Positions 25,763 to 38,179 of a stretch of DNA of 64,000 nucleotides are shown here, in pieces. The notes under the pieces were generated by a model. That model was not told where the DNA came from and did no database searches. It saw only the letters and a list, made by a program, of their open reading frames with translations. The stretch lies in NCBI RefSeq assembly GCF_030272615.1, contig NC_081414.1:781238119-781302118 (forward strand), given 5' to 3'. The DNA comes from Cryptomeria japonica. Lineage: Eukaryota > Streptophyta > Pinopsida > Cupressales > Cupressaceae. The first letter of the stretch is position 1. Every line of letters starts with the position of its first letter. The position numbers were made by a program, and so were the translations under genes.

Positions 25763-28700
25763 CTAGTCTAGCACGTCATCTACCCCCCGATCTTGCTGAT
25801 CAATGTTTCGGGAAGGCAGGGAACACGCTAGAGGAGGAACATTCAACACAGCAGATGGAGCTATCACAAGATCCAAACAAGGGCTATGTTCATGTTCCAA
25901 GCCATGTTGTTCTTGTCTAGGAGCTAGGATAAGTGCTTTAGAAAATTCATTAGATAAATGGCTATCAATATCAACAAGTTCACATTCACTATCAGAATGA
26001 ACAGGAGAAGTAGCATTTTCATCATGAATAAAATTTTCATCTATATCATCATCAAGATTTATAAAAATAGGATCTTTAACTCGCACAGGATCAAGACCAT
26101 CATGCATCTTATGTTTAGGAGATTTCGGAGAAAATGGAATAATGCTTGTTGAAGGTGTTTTTGAAGATTGCAAAGTTTGAGCTCTAAGACGACGCTTTCG
26201 CCAGCGTTCACGCGCAGAACGATTTCGTCTAGTCTTAGTAGGAAGTGAAGAAGATTGAGGAGGAGGAATGTTCTCATCCTTATCACTTGGGTGTTTAGGT
26301 TGTGGTCTCTTAGGCCGGATAATAGGAGAAGAAGAAGGTCTCTTCTCTCTATAAAAAGAAGGAGGAGGAACTGCTCCATATAAGGGAGGAATATTTGGTT
26401 TAGGAAGAAGACCAAGTCCATCATGACGAGGAGGTATAGGTCTACTTTTAGGAAGTTTATTAGGTATAGACATAGTCACATCCATAGGGATGGGTTGGGA
26501 ATCTTCTTGAGGAAAGACATTAGTTTTATCTTTCAAAGGAAGAACTTCCTTCTCAAGAATGATAGGGATGTCAAGTTTGGGTGTTCTAGGTTCACTTAAA
26601 GATAGGATCATATCTGTTTTCCACTTTTGATAAGATTTGAAAAGATGATCACTTCACGGAGGAAGAGATTGGAATTGTTTAGGCCAAAAATAATCAATAG
26701 GAACACTAGAAGTTCTTTCAGCTGGTTTAAAGAGACTATGATTGACAGTAACAACTTCACCATTATGGGGAAATTTCAAACACTTATGTATAGGAGAAGC
26801 AATAGCTTTCATGGAAGATAGCCAAGGATAGCCAAGCTTCACACGAAATTGTTCGGAAGATGGAATAATAGCAAAGTTCACATCAAGGGATTTGTTATGG
26901 ACCTCAATAGGCAATGTAATAGAACCAATTGTAGGAGAAGAAAATGCATCAAATAGTTTCACAATCACATCTGTTTTGTCATAAATCACTTGATTCAATT
27001 GCAAAGTAAAAAGAAATTCTTCAGTAATGATATTAACCATGCACGAAGGATCAATAAGAACTCCACGGCAAGGTGTATTCTTGACTTTTACAACTATGTA
27101 TAAAGGACCATCAGGTGCCCTGATGGTTTCACTGGAATCAAATGTGATGGAGGGTTCTTTAGGGTTTTCTTGCTGCTCTACAAAGTTAATCACATTCAGA
27201 GCCATAGACACAAGACCATCAGATGAGAGAGAGGAATCATTAGCCTCAATTGCATTAGAGGTATGAGAAGGTAATGGATCAGTGAAAATCTAAAGATTTT
27301 GGTTAGGAGGAGCTACAGATGTGTTGCCTTTATCATTCACTCCAGAAATAGAGATAGTATTATTATCAATCAAATCTTGAATTTTACCTTTTAAAGAAAA
27401 ACATTTTTCAGTATCATGCCCAGGCTGACGATGAAATTGACAAAAGGCTTTGTTATCAAAATAAGGTGAAGTAATCTTTGCAGGATCAATTTGCCTTATA
27501 GGAGGAAGAGTAAGCACATTTTGTTCCAATAACTTATTCATAATACTATGCAATGATTCATTCAAAGGAGTATACTTTCTTTCTTTCTTGAAAAATTTAG
27601 AAATAGGAGGCACACCTGATGCTACATTCACATTGTTGTTGATGATGTTTTCATTGAATTTGATGGAATCTCTGTTTGGTTTAAACTTCCCAAATGGTTG
27701 TTGACTGCTATCACCCTTATCACTCGGAGCCATAGGATGTGATTGTTCCATTTGACTCACAGTCAGTTGATAATTGTGAAGAGTTGCACACAACTGTTGG
27801 AAAGAAGTAAACTCAGAAAACGGAAGTTTGTCTCGAATATCTTTTTGTAAATTAGAAATAAAGATTCTTTGAATATCATTGTCAGGCACTGGAAAAGAAA
27901 TTTGAGCATACAAATGCTTATATCTACCAATGAAATCAGTCACTTTTTCTTTAACACCTTGTTTACAATGCATTAAATCAATCAAAGTAACTTTAGGACT
28001 TATATTGTTTTGAAATTGTTGAATGAAAGCATTTGCAAGTTGTTCGAAAGAAGTAATAGAATAAGAAGGCAATGAGAAATACCATTGTAGGGCTTAATGT
28101 TCTAGTGAATAGTTTTGCAAGCAACCTTGGGTCATAAGCAAAATCAGTACAAATTGTTTGAAAAGTCTTAACATGTGTTAGAGGATCACCTTTACCATTA
28201 TAAAGCTCCAAATGCGGGATTTCAACATGTTTAGGAGGAATAGCTCGAACAATGTCAAGAGAAAGTGGGCTCACAACATCAAATGTGGGCACACTAAACT
28301 TAGATTGATTCATAGAGGCAATTTGTTGCTGTAAAGAAGAGACAGTTTGTGCAAGATTGTTAATGGTCGCTTCAGTCGAAGAGTTCATATTAGACGTGTT
28401 AGATTGAGATGGAGGTGTTATGTTATTGAAAGAAGGTAGAGAGTAAGGTGGTGGGACTCTATGATAATCAATTATAGGGGATGATTGGACAAGAGGAACA
28501 CTACAAGGAGGAATGGAATGGTTAAATGAATTGCCCCCTTGCATCACATTCATTTGTGGAGATATAATAGGGACACTCATTGAAGGAATGAATGAAGAAG
28601 TTGGATTGAATGAAGGGATAGGGTTAATTGAAGAAGAGGGAGGATTGCCACCATGACTGGTGATCACAGGAGGAATGTCTTGTGTAGAAGTAGCCATTAT

Positions 28701-29081
28701 ATTTGATGTAAAGGTAGGTATGCTAGCAATAGAAGTCATCAAAGGAATAGAATGATTGACTTGAGTAGGAGGTTGTGTATAACCCAAATTTTCAGCACAG
28801 CTCTTCATAGGCATCACATTCGAATCCACAATGTGTGCAATACCACACAAAATATCAATTCCATTCTTATCACTTTGAAGCATATGTTTTAGACCCTCAA
28901 TTAAAGGAAGAGCTTGACTATCGGGGTATTCTTGAGACATCCATTGTCGAAAATCGTCAAATTGGTTATCCAATTTTGAAAGTTGTTCTACAGAAACCTC
29001 ATGGAGAGCTTCTTCATCATTGGGAGGATTAGAGGAATTACCCATGTCCTCGTTAAAAAGGCTATTCAAACTAGGTCCCAT
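25763..29081 (-). pseudogene. Gypsy-A gag-protease polyprotein with one frameshift and two stops
   Basis: Starts at ATG 29081 (MGPSLNSLFNEDMGNSS). The gag core has HLELYNGKGDPLTHVKTF, then a one-base frameshift near 28088-28096, then QWYFSLPSYSITSFEQLANA. A zinc-finger-like motif, CQFHRQPGHDTEKC, follows. TAG (27290-27292) and TGA (26654-26656) interrupt the same frame. Between them a retropepsin-like fold is visible, but the catalytic triplet reads DPS in GVLIDPSCMVNII rather than DTG or DSG. The C-terminal 280 residues are proline-rich and basic, with RRNRSARERWRKRRLRAQ resembling a nuclear localisation signal. Gag assembles particles. The altered protease triplet suggests it is inactive, or a variant of this lineage. 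Confidence 0.85.
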
Positions 29082-30344
29082 CTCCTCGGTAATTAAACCT
29101 TGGAAAGACTTAATTCTACGGCTTCATCTAACGGGAATAGTGTAAGTAGGGCTTATTGCTGTAAAACTCATGCACTAGAGAGGGAGAGAAAGTTTTGAAT
29201 TTAGAGGTAGCAATTTTCAGTAAAATCAGCCAATCTTCTGGATTTAAGCTGTTAAATGCAATCACGACAGTCTCCCGAAATTTTGAAAAAAATGTCCGAG
29301 ACCGTGGCGCTCGGAGTGCAACACGGTCCTTGCAATTTTTTTCGAAATTTGTAGGGATGAAAGGTATGATGATTTTAAAGCTAATCTGAAAAAATTGAGT
29401 GATTTTACGATCTGTAGGTAGGCCAAATTAAAGTTGCAATCTTGAAATTGAACCCTACCAAGATTGTCGAAAAATGCAAAATTTAAATTTTGAAAAAGAG
29501 AGGGAAACTGAAATTTTGAATTTTATGATTTTAGAGGGAATGTCAAGAGCAATGCAAATTTTGAAATTTAAAAATTGACTCAATTTCATGCAAAATTCAA
29601 TTTTGAAAGCGGAAATTAAAGTTGTTGTAATTAAGCACTTAATTTCAAAAGTCACAAATTGTAAGAATTTGAATAAAGCACTAAAATTTTGAATGAATGC
29701 AAACACACTTTTCAGATTTAGGACAGTAAGAACACAATTTTGACACAAAATTTCAATTTCGATGATTTTTGAATGATTAGAAGCGTTAATCCTAGCAATC
29801 CCTAGACCAACTTTGACTTTAATTTTGAAGGTGTTAAAATTGATAAAATCAGCCAAAATTCTGGATTTTAGCAGGAAAATACAGTAAGATCTCGCTCCCA
29901 AAATTTCAGAAAAAATGTCGGCGATGATGGCGCTCGGAGTGCACACGGTCCTCGCAACTTTTTTCCAAATTTTCAGGGATGAAAGATATTGTGATTTTTT
30001 TGCGGAATCCAAAGTTACAGCTGATTTGGAGATGTTTTGATCAGTGAAATTGTCGAACAAAGGTTGAATCAAGAGGGTTTCAAAAATTAGGGTTTTGACA
30101 CTTAACCACTTAATTTTCAAAATTAAAGCACAAATATGAATTGATAATTTGCAATAGAAGGGCAGATCTGAAACAAGCATTAACATTTAGACATTTCACA
30201 AGTTTAATTACTAAAAAGAAATTTTAGGGTTTTTATGCAATCACCTCTAAAATTTTGCAAAAGATCAAACATGGAAATGTAATCAATTTTTTCAGATCTC
30301 AGCATGAGAAATCAGAAAGGATGTTCACGTCAGGTTCACCAAAA
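29082..30344 (-). other. Gypsy-A leader between 5' LTR and gag
   Basis: An untranslated leader of about 1.26 kb. Next to the LTR the - strand reads TTTTGGTGAACCTGACGTG, placed like a primer-binding site, but I cannot name the tRNA. Two diverged direct repeats of about 180 bp (29218-29397 and 29846-30020) share aaaatcagcc, ggcgctcggagtgca and cacggtcct. The 243-codon antisense frame here is an AT-rich chance frame. Confidence 0.6.
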
Positions 30345-31582
30345 TGTAAAGCAGAAAATCGCGATCGAACCCTAGTTGCTCTCCCCTCTTCCAACTCCGA
30401 GGAGAGAGAAGGGAGATTCACTCTAGGGTTGATGGTTTTCACTTAGGGGAGAGACTTTACATTCAAAAGAGGGGTTGAAACCCACAAGATCCAATCCCAC
30501 GCAATGCAAGATTGGATGCTAAATGAGTTTCAAGGGTTATGACAGCAAGGCTACCCTCTTTTGTAAAGAATGTGCATAGAAGAATTAAGCTAGGAATGCA
30601 TAGAAAGTGAGAAAGATTCGCTTATAAACTGAGATAGGGATACAGTATGAAGCTGCGGACCTGGAATTAGAAGTAAAATGTTGATACGGCGCTGTCCTGC
30701 AAATTTGAGCAAAAGTTGTCAGGACGATGGCGCCCGGCGCCACGGTCCTCCGAAAAATCCGCGAAACGAAGGGGATCTATTCGTCTCTGCACAAGGATTC
30801 CAGATCTTCAATTTCAGCTGCGTACCTGCAACCTACACACAGAAAAGCGAAGACGATTGGGGGGTTAGGGATTAGGGGTTTGCCTTTAGGTCAAACCCCG
30901 GTTTTGGAATTAACCAAGAAATGAGCAAGAGCTGTAAATGTAAATGACTGTAAAACAAGTACTAATACCTTGTTCTAAGGATGTTTGTATCCTTATGTGC
31001 GAAGGTATAGATGTTGTATGTTGTTGTAGTATGTTGTAAGTGATCTCCTCTTCAATGGTTGAATCCTTGTCTTGAATGCAACACTTAGCCTTGAATGGAG
31101 ACTTGAAATGATCAATTGCTTGAAGGAATGCTTGAATGCTTGAATGCTTGAATGCTTGAGTATAGTTTCCACGCTTTTTACACATATGTCCTTCTTCCTT
31201 AAATGGGAGAGGACAATGTAGTTTATATACTTGTCATTTAGGGCTGATAGACTGATTTTCCCGACCTTAGGCCGACCAGGGAAAGTTAATTTCCAAATTG
31301 CAAACAAAAAGACCCGAAGTCCAAAAGAGACCGGGCCCAAAATAGGACCCAGGGACCAGGGCGCTAGGCGCCCTGGTCCTGAAGGACCAAGGCGCTGGGC
31401 GCTCTGGTCCTACCTCCCGGGACAACAGGGTGCAAAGGAGGTTCAGGCCAGGGTGCAAGAAAATGCAGTTTTCAGTGTCATAATCAGGTTTCGGGGTCTC
31501 CATTCAGGTTGCGTGTTGCGTCGCCATCGTGAAGATCGAAATGCAGTCGAAATTGCAAGTGTCGCAATTTTAGGACACTACA
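30345..31582 (-). repeat. 5' LTR of Gypsy-A (right copy)
   Basis: 1238 bp, nearly identical to 23747-25016 except for one missing palindromic unit and a few substitutions. + strand starts TGTAAAGCAG and ends GACACTACA. Confidence 0.93.
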
Positions 31583-31733
31583 ATTATATATTATATAATA
31601 CATATTATATAATATATTATTATATTATATTATATATTATATAATATATAATTATATTTTATAATATAATACAATATGTATTATATAATATAATAATATA
31701 TTATTATATTATATAATATAATGTTATTTTAAA
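31583..31733. repeat. AT dinucleotide-rich tract, right part
   Basis: Continuation of the tract at 23430-23746 after the Gypsy-A insertion; the first five bases are the second TSD copy, attat. Confidence 0.85.
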
Positions 31734-32078
31734 ATAATCTAAGTATAAAAATCGGATATCTGATTTTTCTTAGACAATATATTTCGACAGTGATAGCACG
31801 TGAGTCATTTTTAACCAACAGGCAACGCGATTTTATAAAAATTTGACATCCGATTATATCCGATATCTAGTGTTTTGGCCAAAAATTGCTAAAAAATAGA
31901 TTGAAAAGTAAGATTTTTATTGTTTCCAATCATTTTCATTCAATTTTTGTATTTTTTGTTAATGTTTATTTGATTTTTCATTGAAAATATGGGTTTTTAA
32001 TGAAAAATAGGTTTTTTTAAATCAAATACAAAATTATTTAAATTTGTTAACTAAATTCAATTGTTTACATTCATTTAG
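31734..32078. other. AT-rich spacer in the DNA transposon, possible intron end
   Basis: It has two GATATC-type palindromic motifs (31747-31767, 31845-31867) and ends in tttacattcatttag, which looks like a 3' splice site (AG 32077-32078) before the ORF that follows. Confidence 0.4.
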
Positions 32079-33089
32079 GTTAAAAATCCGGGATAACAAT
32101 GAAAACATTGATGAACCACAACTGCAACAACCAGACCCTCCTTTGCCAAACCCCCCCTCAATTCAAGATTTGATTGCACAAAATTTGAATGAATTGAGGG
32201 GGATTGCAGATGTATATCATAGGATCCCTCGTCTAAACCCAATGTTTGATCCTCTCACGTCAATCATAAAGAGTATGGAAACCATGACTAAGGAGCACAA
32301 TGCCACCCTTTTGTGGCGAGATTCTATGAGGGAACAATATGCAAATTACTTATCATATAAGGATATCAAGGATCTCGAGATATTGAAAGTCGATATCACC
32401 TCATTATTTATGAATCCCTGCATTGGTCAACCCATAGACCCCAAAAAACAAAACTTTCTATTAAATGGTGCACAAATGATGGTATTGTGAAAAACTTTTG
32501 GGATCATTGGTGGATGGTTTTTGACAAACCACCCAACAACAATCTTGATGTCCCCTTCTATTTCATAAAAACATTGTATGCTGATTTTTTTTTACGCAAA
32601 CATGTGAACTACTTTGACATCCAACATTTCCAGGGTGTGAGTTTAGGTATGCCCCAAAATAGACCTGGGGCAGTCAGAGTAGTCCAGGGCCCATATGTCC
32701 CCCCTCCTAATATTGATCCCACACCTCTAGTACAAAATCCAAATATCATTTGTGTGGCATCTTCACGGACCATATCGGCTATTCACTCTTTGAGTAGCCT
32801 TTTGGTTTCTCAGGCTGGGTCAATAGCTCAGCCTACTTTTGATGTTAGCGGTGCATCAAGTGGCGTTGACATGTCATCCTTGGCTCCACACATATGTGTG
32901 CCCCATAGTTGTGTCATGTGTGGGCATGTTTGCTTGGGTCTAGTTGAACAACTAGTTGATCCTCCTATGGATAGTGTACCTGCTATGTGCATGCAAAAAC
33001 CATGTTGCCAAAAAAAATGTTCATCAATAGACCTGCATTTTCAACACATCCTTAATATACACATAACAAACTTGAACATTAAGGTTTGA
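32079..33089 (+). pseudogene. Orphan ORF of the DNA transposon, one frameshift
   Basis: Two overlapping frames (to 32490, and 32487-33089) read as one protein if a single base is adjusted in the A-run near 32442. Upstream of the shift lies a Gln/Pro-rich start with SIQDLIAQNLNELRGIADVY; downstream lies WDHWWMVFDKPPNN followed by LDVPFYFIKTLYADFFLR. I recognise no domain. There is no good in-frame ATG at its start, and a splice-acceptor-like sequence ends at 32078, so this may be a second exon. It is transcribed opposite to the transposase-like gene 57 bp away. An accessory transposon protein is the likeliest role, by position only. Confidence 0.5.
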
Positions 33090-33146
33090 TGATCATTGTT
33101 TGAAATGAAATGCATGATAAAAAAATAAGGTACCATTAAAGACCTA

Positions 33147-36038
33147 CTACTCAAGTGTGCCTGAAGGGTCATCTCTTTGCTTAAGAGTATCCAGTATTGC
33201 TTCATGATCAACAGTAGTCACTATCCATAGCTCTTTGGTCTTTGGTTTTTCTTGATGCTTCAACAACTTGACATTTATAGCTATAATAAGGTGTGAATAC
33301 ATTATAATGGTTTTGTGTCTCTCATAGTCTTCAAATACAAGTATACCATTCTTTCTAATCATGTATGTTCGCAACCAAGTTCCCACAACAACAACTGAAC
33401 CTGTAGGATATGTGAACCCATCATCATCTGTCACTAGTTGTGTTAGCTTTTGTTTTCCCTGTATACATCATGCGAACCAATATTTTGATCTCTCTTCATT
33501 CCCTTGCGGTGCAACAACTGCAAAAACATGTCCTGGTTGTACAAGATCTGATAGATGGTCATACTCAAGTGAACTTTCCATGTCATCATTTGACAAGGAT
33601 ATTATTTGAGATAAAGGAGTTAGATAGTGGGGAACCCACGTATCAATCCACTCACTTGACTCGCACTGATCCCAATCACACCAAACACAACTCTGACAAA
33701 AACAAGCCAACACTCATGTCCAAATGGTCCATGTACTTGCATCTGAGTTGAGAAATGAATGCATCTTTGAAGAATATTTAATCATTTGACAATCCAATCT
33801 ATCTCCCACTATTACCTCCTCAACCAACCAAAATAATTTGGTCACTCCTGAATCAAGAGTACCTCCATGTGACAATGCTGAACTACACCAATCAACAATA
33901 GAATGCGCATAAGAGAAATTTGCACCTAAAATCCTCAATTTCTCCTTAACTAGAGCTCTCTTCAAACATGCACCTACTCCATCATGGTCTCCCTTCCCAT
34001 GCCCTGCCTCAAAAAAACACCAAATATGAGTATACGGTGCTCTACATGCATTCTACTCAACCAATAAAACATATGGGCATTCTTGAATTGACCCATATAG
34101 TTATCTGACCATATTATATGTCGATTGCAATATCTTTCTCATGCAAGAACTTCAAAAAATTGTCGAAAAAATGTTGCACATACTCAGAGGAGTGTGATCT
34201 ATCATCACTCATATAAAAATGATACTCCCTGATTATCTTCCTTTCCTCTTCTATACTATCACGAGCATGTCTATATGTAATGTGAGCAAAAATAGCAATC
34301 TGGATTGAATTGCAGTACTCAGACTGTACCTCATTCTGTGGTTGCAATGTATAGTTCTCTACAAAATCAACCATCGATACAATAGTGCCTATCAGGAAAG
34401 AGTTCTTACACATCCTGAACCGTTGATCCAACCACTGAGACCTATGGGTGTGCCTCACATACTTGTAGAAAATATTTTCTTTAAAATCCAAAATAAAATC
34501 AGCAATACTCACTTCTCTTGAGACTAATTTGCATCTAGAACCTTCACCTCCACTCTTCAAAGTATATTTCACTATCTCATATCTTTTTTTCTCAACATAA
34601 TTCTTTCCAAACTCGTGTTCGCTGCCCTCATGAAAACATGAAACAAACTTTGACAACCGACCACATTTTGAGCACTTCTCATTCAAACTATCATTTCTAT
34701 AGAAATAGCAGCCATCATCTCTAGGGCATAAAATACATCCTGCAAGTCTCTTGATGATCTCAGAAATAGCACTGCACCACACTCCTACAACTTCTCATTA
34801 GTATGCATCGTAGAATGAATATGACATAAAAGTTCTTGGTACATTTAAAACTCCACATGGTACTTGCAACAACAAGTATTGCAAATATTAAGAGGAACAC
34901 AATAAAATGGTTTCAAAGATTCAAATGCCCTTTGTGATATTTGCAAAGTTGGATGTCCTTCACAAAAAAAATTGTACAACATTGTTTGGCTTGATTCCAA
35001 GAAATGTTTGAGATGTGGTGTGCAATCTCAGTTGCTAATTATTAATTAAAAATCATCCTTTACATTGAGTGACACTCTATAATTAGAGAGCCAAAATTGT
35101 TGAATCTCCTCCTTCACATTGTCAGTCAACTCTCTATCAACACGTGGAAGCCCTCCACCAAATGCCCATTTTTCTTGTTGACGTGGATCGTCAAGTCTTT
35201 GTCTTCGTGCAAGTGCGCTATCCAAATATTTATGGTTTATGTTAAAATCAACACAAGTTTGTCTCATTTGATGAGCCTTCCTCAATTGATGGCTTACTAA
35301 GGAGGTTGTAATCACTCTTCGAGTGACTCTCTTATCTCTTTCTTTGGTATTATTTCCAATAGAATTGAGAGCATCAAATAGATTTTTTGTAATAAAAGAA
35401 TTTCTCTCCATCTTCTTGTTCATACTAATCTTCAATTTGTTTAGCAATGGTCTCATCATTGTCATCTTTAGCAATTGAACAAAGAGTTGGCATTTCTCGA
35501 TCAATGTCTTATTGCTAAAATTTTGGGCGAAAAGTTGTGTAGCCCACAACCAAATGGTTCTTGTTGACCTCTTGCCTTCAAGATTCCCAATAATGTTCTC
35601 ATCAATTTCAAATAACCGTTTTGGGGTTCTTGAAGGTCTTGGATTTAGAATTTGTCTTTCATCCATGAGAGGGTCTTCATTTCTAAAGCAATTAGGTGTT
35701 ACATATGGTTCACTTGGCTGAGCAATTCCACCTTCAATGTCAAAGTTTTCCACATTTTCACCTCCTATGTCAAAATTTTCCACATGTTGAGCATTTTCAC
35801 TATCACTTTCAACATTTTCAAAATTTTCACTTTCAAAATCTACATTTTCATTTTCAATAACTTGTGACACATTTTCAAATTCAATTTCGTCTTCACTTTC
35901 AAAATCTACATTTTCATTTTCAATAACTCGTGACACATTTTCAAATTCAATTTCCTCTTCACTTGAAGTAACATTAGCAATATTTAACATACCTTGTCTT
36001 CTCCTCCTATGATATTCTCTATCTCTTTCTCTGTACAC
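33147..36038 (-). pseudogene. Transposase-like gene of the DNA transposon, decayed
   Basis: Reads on the - strand from ATG 36038. The N-terminus is acidic and includes a tandem 22-residue repeat (EIEFENVSRVIENENVDFES and a near copy). Then GLPRVDRELTDNVKEEIQQFW, a Cys-rich NTCCCKYHVEF (about 34850), a second Cys cluster (GCILCPRDDGC, KCSKCGR), YMSDDRSHSSEYVQHFF (about 34170), WSDNYMGQFKNA, FFEAGHGKGDHDGVGACLKRAL (split by a frameshift near 33990), and a C-terminal domain with HVFAVVAPQGNEE, VTDDDGFTYPTGSVVVVGTWL and VFEDYERH. I know this motif order from many unannotated plant and animal proteins that look transposon-encoded, but I cannot name the family. The Asp residues of SDD and WSD are candidate catalytic residues (inference). 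At least five stops and two frame changes show it is dead. Confidence 0.7.
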
Positions 36039-36432
36039 TTCAATTTGGTGATTTTAAAGTTTTCTTTTGCATTTAGACTTCCGATGACTACTAATCCCCA
36101 TTTACCTCCACACAGATGCTCCTACATGATTGACAATGTAAGATTTGACTTTAAGAATCTCCCAAAAGCACAAATTTGTCTCAACCTAACTGAAAACCGG
36201 TTATCATTGACAGAAAAGAGAATATCCAGACTGTGGACCATTGGAATCCACAAAATGGTCCACAAGGCTCTTTTTTAGTTACAAAAATCGAATATCCGGT
36301 TTTAATGTATAAAATTATGGTCCCCAAATTTTTTCCTGTTACTACCTTTTTTTTACTGTTGCCACATTAATGGCAATGGCAGAAATCAGATATCCAATTA
36401 ATCTGATATCCAATTTTATTAGTCATATTTTA
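36039..36432. other. Spacer upstream of the transposase-like gene
   Basis: Probable promoter side of the gene ending at 36038. Contains GATATCC-type motifs at 36283-36304, 36383-36400 and 36399-36420. No coding sequence. Confidence 0.5.
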
Positions 36433-36540
36433 GAGAGAGAGAGAGAGACAAAGAGAGATATTAGGGGAGAGAGAGAGGAGGAGAGGGAGAGAGAGAGATT
36501 AGGGGAGAGAGAGAGAGAGAGGAGGAGAGCGAGAGAGAGT
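36433..36540. repeat. GA microsatellite flanking the satellite
   Basis: Runs of gagaga interrupted by ggggaga and ggagga units. A CT tract at 38129-38179 mirrors it on the other side. Confidence 0.9.
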
Positions 36541-38128
36541 ATAGGGGTCATATGGTGTCCTAAGGGGTCATATTGTGTCCTGCAACCCCTTAGGACACCA
36601 TATGATCCATAATGACACAATTTGGTGTCTTAAGGGGTCATATGGTGTCCTAGGATACGATATGGGACACCATATGACCCCTAACAACACCTAATGGTGT
36701 CATAAGATGTCGTATGTTGTCCTTAGGGGTCATATGGTGTCCCATGAAGCCTTATGACCCTTAGGACATCATACAGCCTATTATGACACCATATTGGGTC
36801 TCTTTGGGTCCTATGGTGTCCTAAGGTGTCATATTATGTCCTATGACCCCTTAGGACACCATATGACCTCTAGCGACACCATATGGTGTCATAAGGGGTC
36901 CTATGGTGTCCATAGTGGTCATATGGTGTCCTACAACCCCTTAGGACACCATATGACCCCTTAAGACACCATATTTGGTCATTATGGGTCATATTATGTC
37001 ATATGACCCCTTTAAAACATCATATGACCCCTTAGGACACAATATGACCCCTTATGACACCATATTGGGTTGCTTTGGGTCATATTGTGTCCTACAACCC
37101 CTTAGGACACCATATTACCCATAACAACACAATTTGGTGCCTTAAGGGGTCATATGGTGTCCTACAACCCCTTAGGACACCATATGACCCCTTAAGACAC
37201 CATATTGGATCATTATGGGTCATATTATGTCCTAATGGATCATATTGTGTCATATGACCCCTTTAAGACATCATATGACCCCTTAGGACACAATATGACC
37301 CCTTATGACACCATATTGGGTTGCTTTGGGTCCTTTGGTGTCCTAAGGGGTCATGTTGTGTCCTACAACCCCTTAGGACACCATATGACCCATAACAATA
37401 CAATTTCATGTCTTAAGGGGTCATATGGTGTCCTAGGACACCATATGACCCCTATGGACACCATATGACCCCTAATGACACCATATGGTGTCATAAGGGG
37501 TTGTATGTTGTCCTTAGGGATCACATGGTGTCCCATGAACCCTTATGACCCCTTAGGACACCATACGGCCCGTTATGAGACCATCTTGCATCGTTATGGG
37601 TCCTATGGTGTTCTAAGGGGTCATATTATGTACTAAGACCCCTATGGACACCATATGACCCCTTACAATACTATATGGTGTCATAAGTTGTCCTATGGTG
37701 TCCATAGGGATCATATGGTGTCATACGACCCCTTAGGACACCATATGACCCCTTATGACACCATATTGGGTCGTTATGGGTCATATTGTGTCCTAATGGA
37801 TCATATTGTGTCATATGACCCCTTTAAAACATCATATGACCCCTTAGGACACAATATGACCCCTATGGACACCATATGACCCCTAATGACACCATATGGT
37901 GTCATAAGGGGTTGTATGTTGTCCTTACGGGTCATATGGTATCCCATGAACCCTTATGACCCCTTAGGACACCATACAACCCATTATGACACCATATTAG
38001 GTTGTTATGGGTCCTCTAGTGTCCTAAGGGGTCACATTATGTTCTACAACCCCTTAGGATACCATATGACCCCTAACGACACCATATGGTGTCATAAGGG
38101 GTCCTATGGTGTCATAACGGATCATTGG
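36541..38128. repeat. Satellite of alternating inverted 20-bp units
   Basis: About 1.6 kb built from CATATGGTGTCCTAAGGGGT and its reverse complement ACCCCTTAGGACACCATATG, alternating with variants (gtcata, gtcctatgg). Because direct and inverted units alternate, neighbouring units can pair into hairpins. A longer phrase that starts with gtatgttgtcctta recurs at about 36711, 37502 and 37913, so a higher-order period exists. The open frames in it (peptides such as GHHMTPYDTI) are a product of the repeat. Confidence 0.93.
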
Positions 38129-38179
38129 TCTCTCTCTCTCTCTCTCTCTCCACTCCCCCCTCTCCCTCTCCCTCTCCCT
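38129..38179. repeat. CT microsatellite flanking the satellite
   Basis: A tctctctc run followed by cctctccctctccct. It is the inverse counterpart of the GA tract at 36433-36540. Confidence 0.9.

Larger units (their letters stand above)
23747..31582 (-). mobile_element. Gypsy-A, non-autonomous gag-protease LTR retrotransposon
   Basis: LTRs at 30345-31582 (5' in element sense) and 23747-25016 (3') are very similar by eye. TSDs attat (23742-23746) and attat (31583-31587) match perfectly. The interior encodes gag and a protease-like domain on the - strand but no reverse transcriptase, RNase H or integrase. It therefore fits the class called TR-GAG, mobilised by a partner element. Gag and protease are broken by one frameshift and two in-frame stops. 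Confidence 0.9.

Noticed and set aside
29455-30186. 243-codon open frame on the - strand in the Gypsy-A leader
   Set aside because: Phe/Lys/Ile/Asn-rich translation of a repeated aattttgaa sequence; no motif, lies in the untranslated leader.
36541-38128. CRISPR-like array
   Set aside because: Units are contiguous and alternate in orientation with no unique spacers, and the host is a plant.
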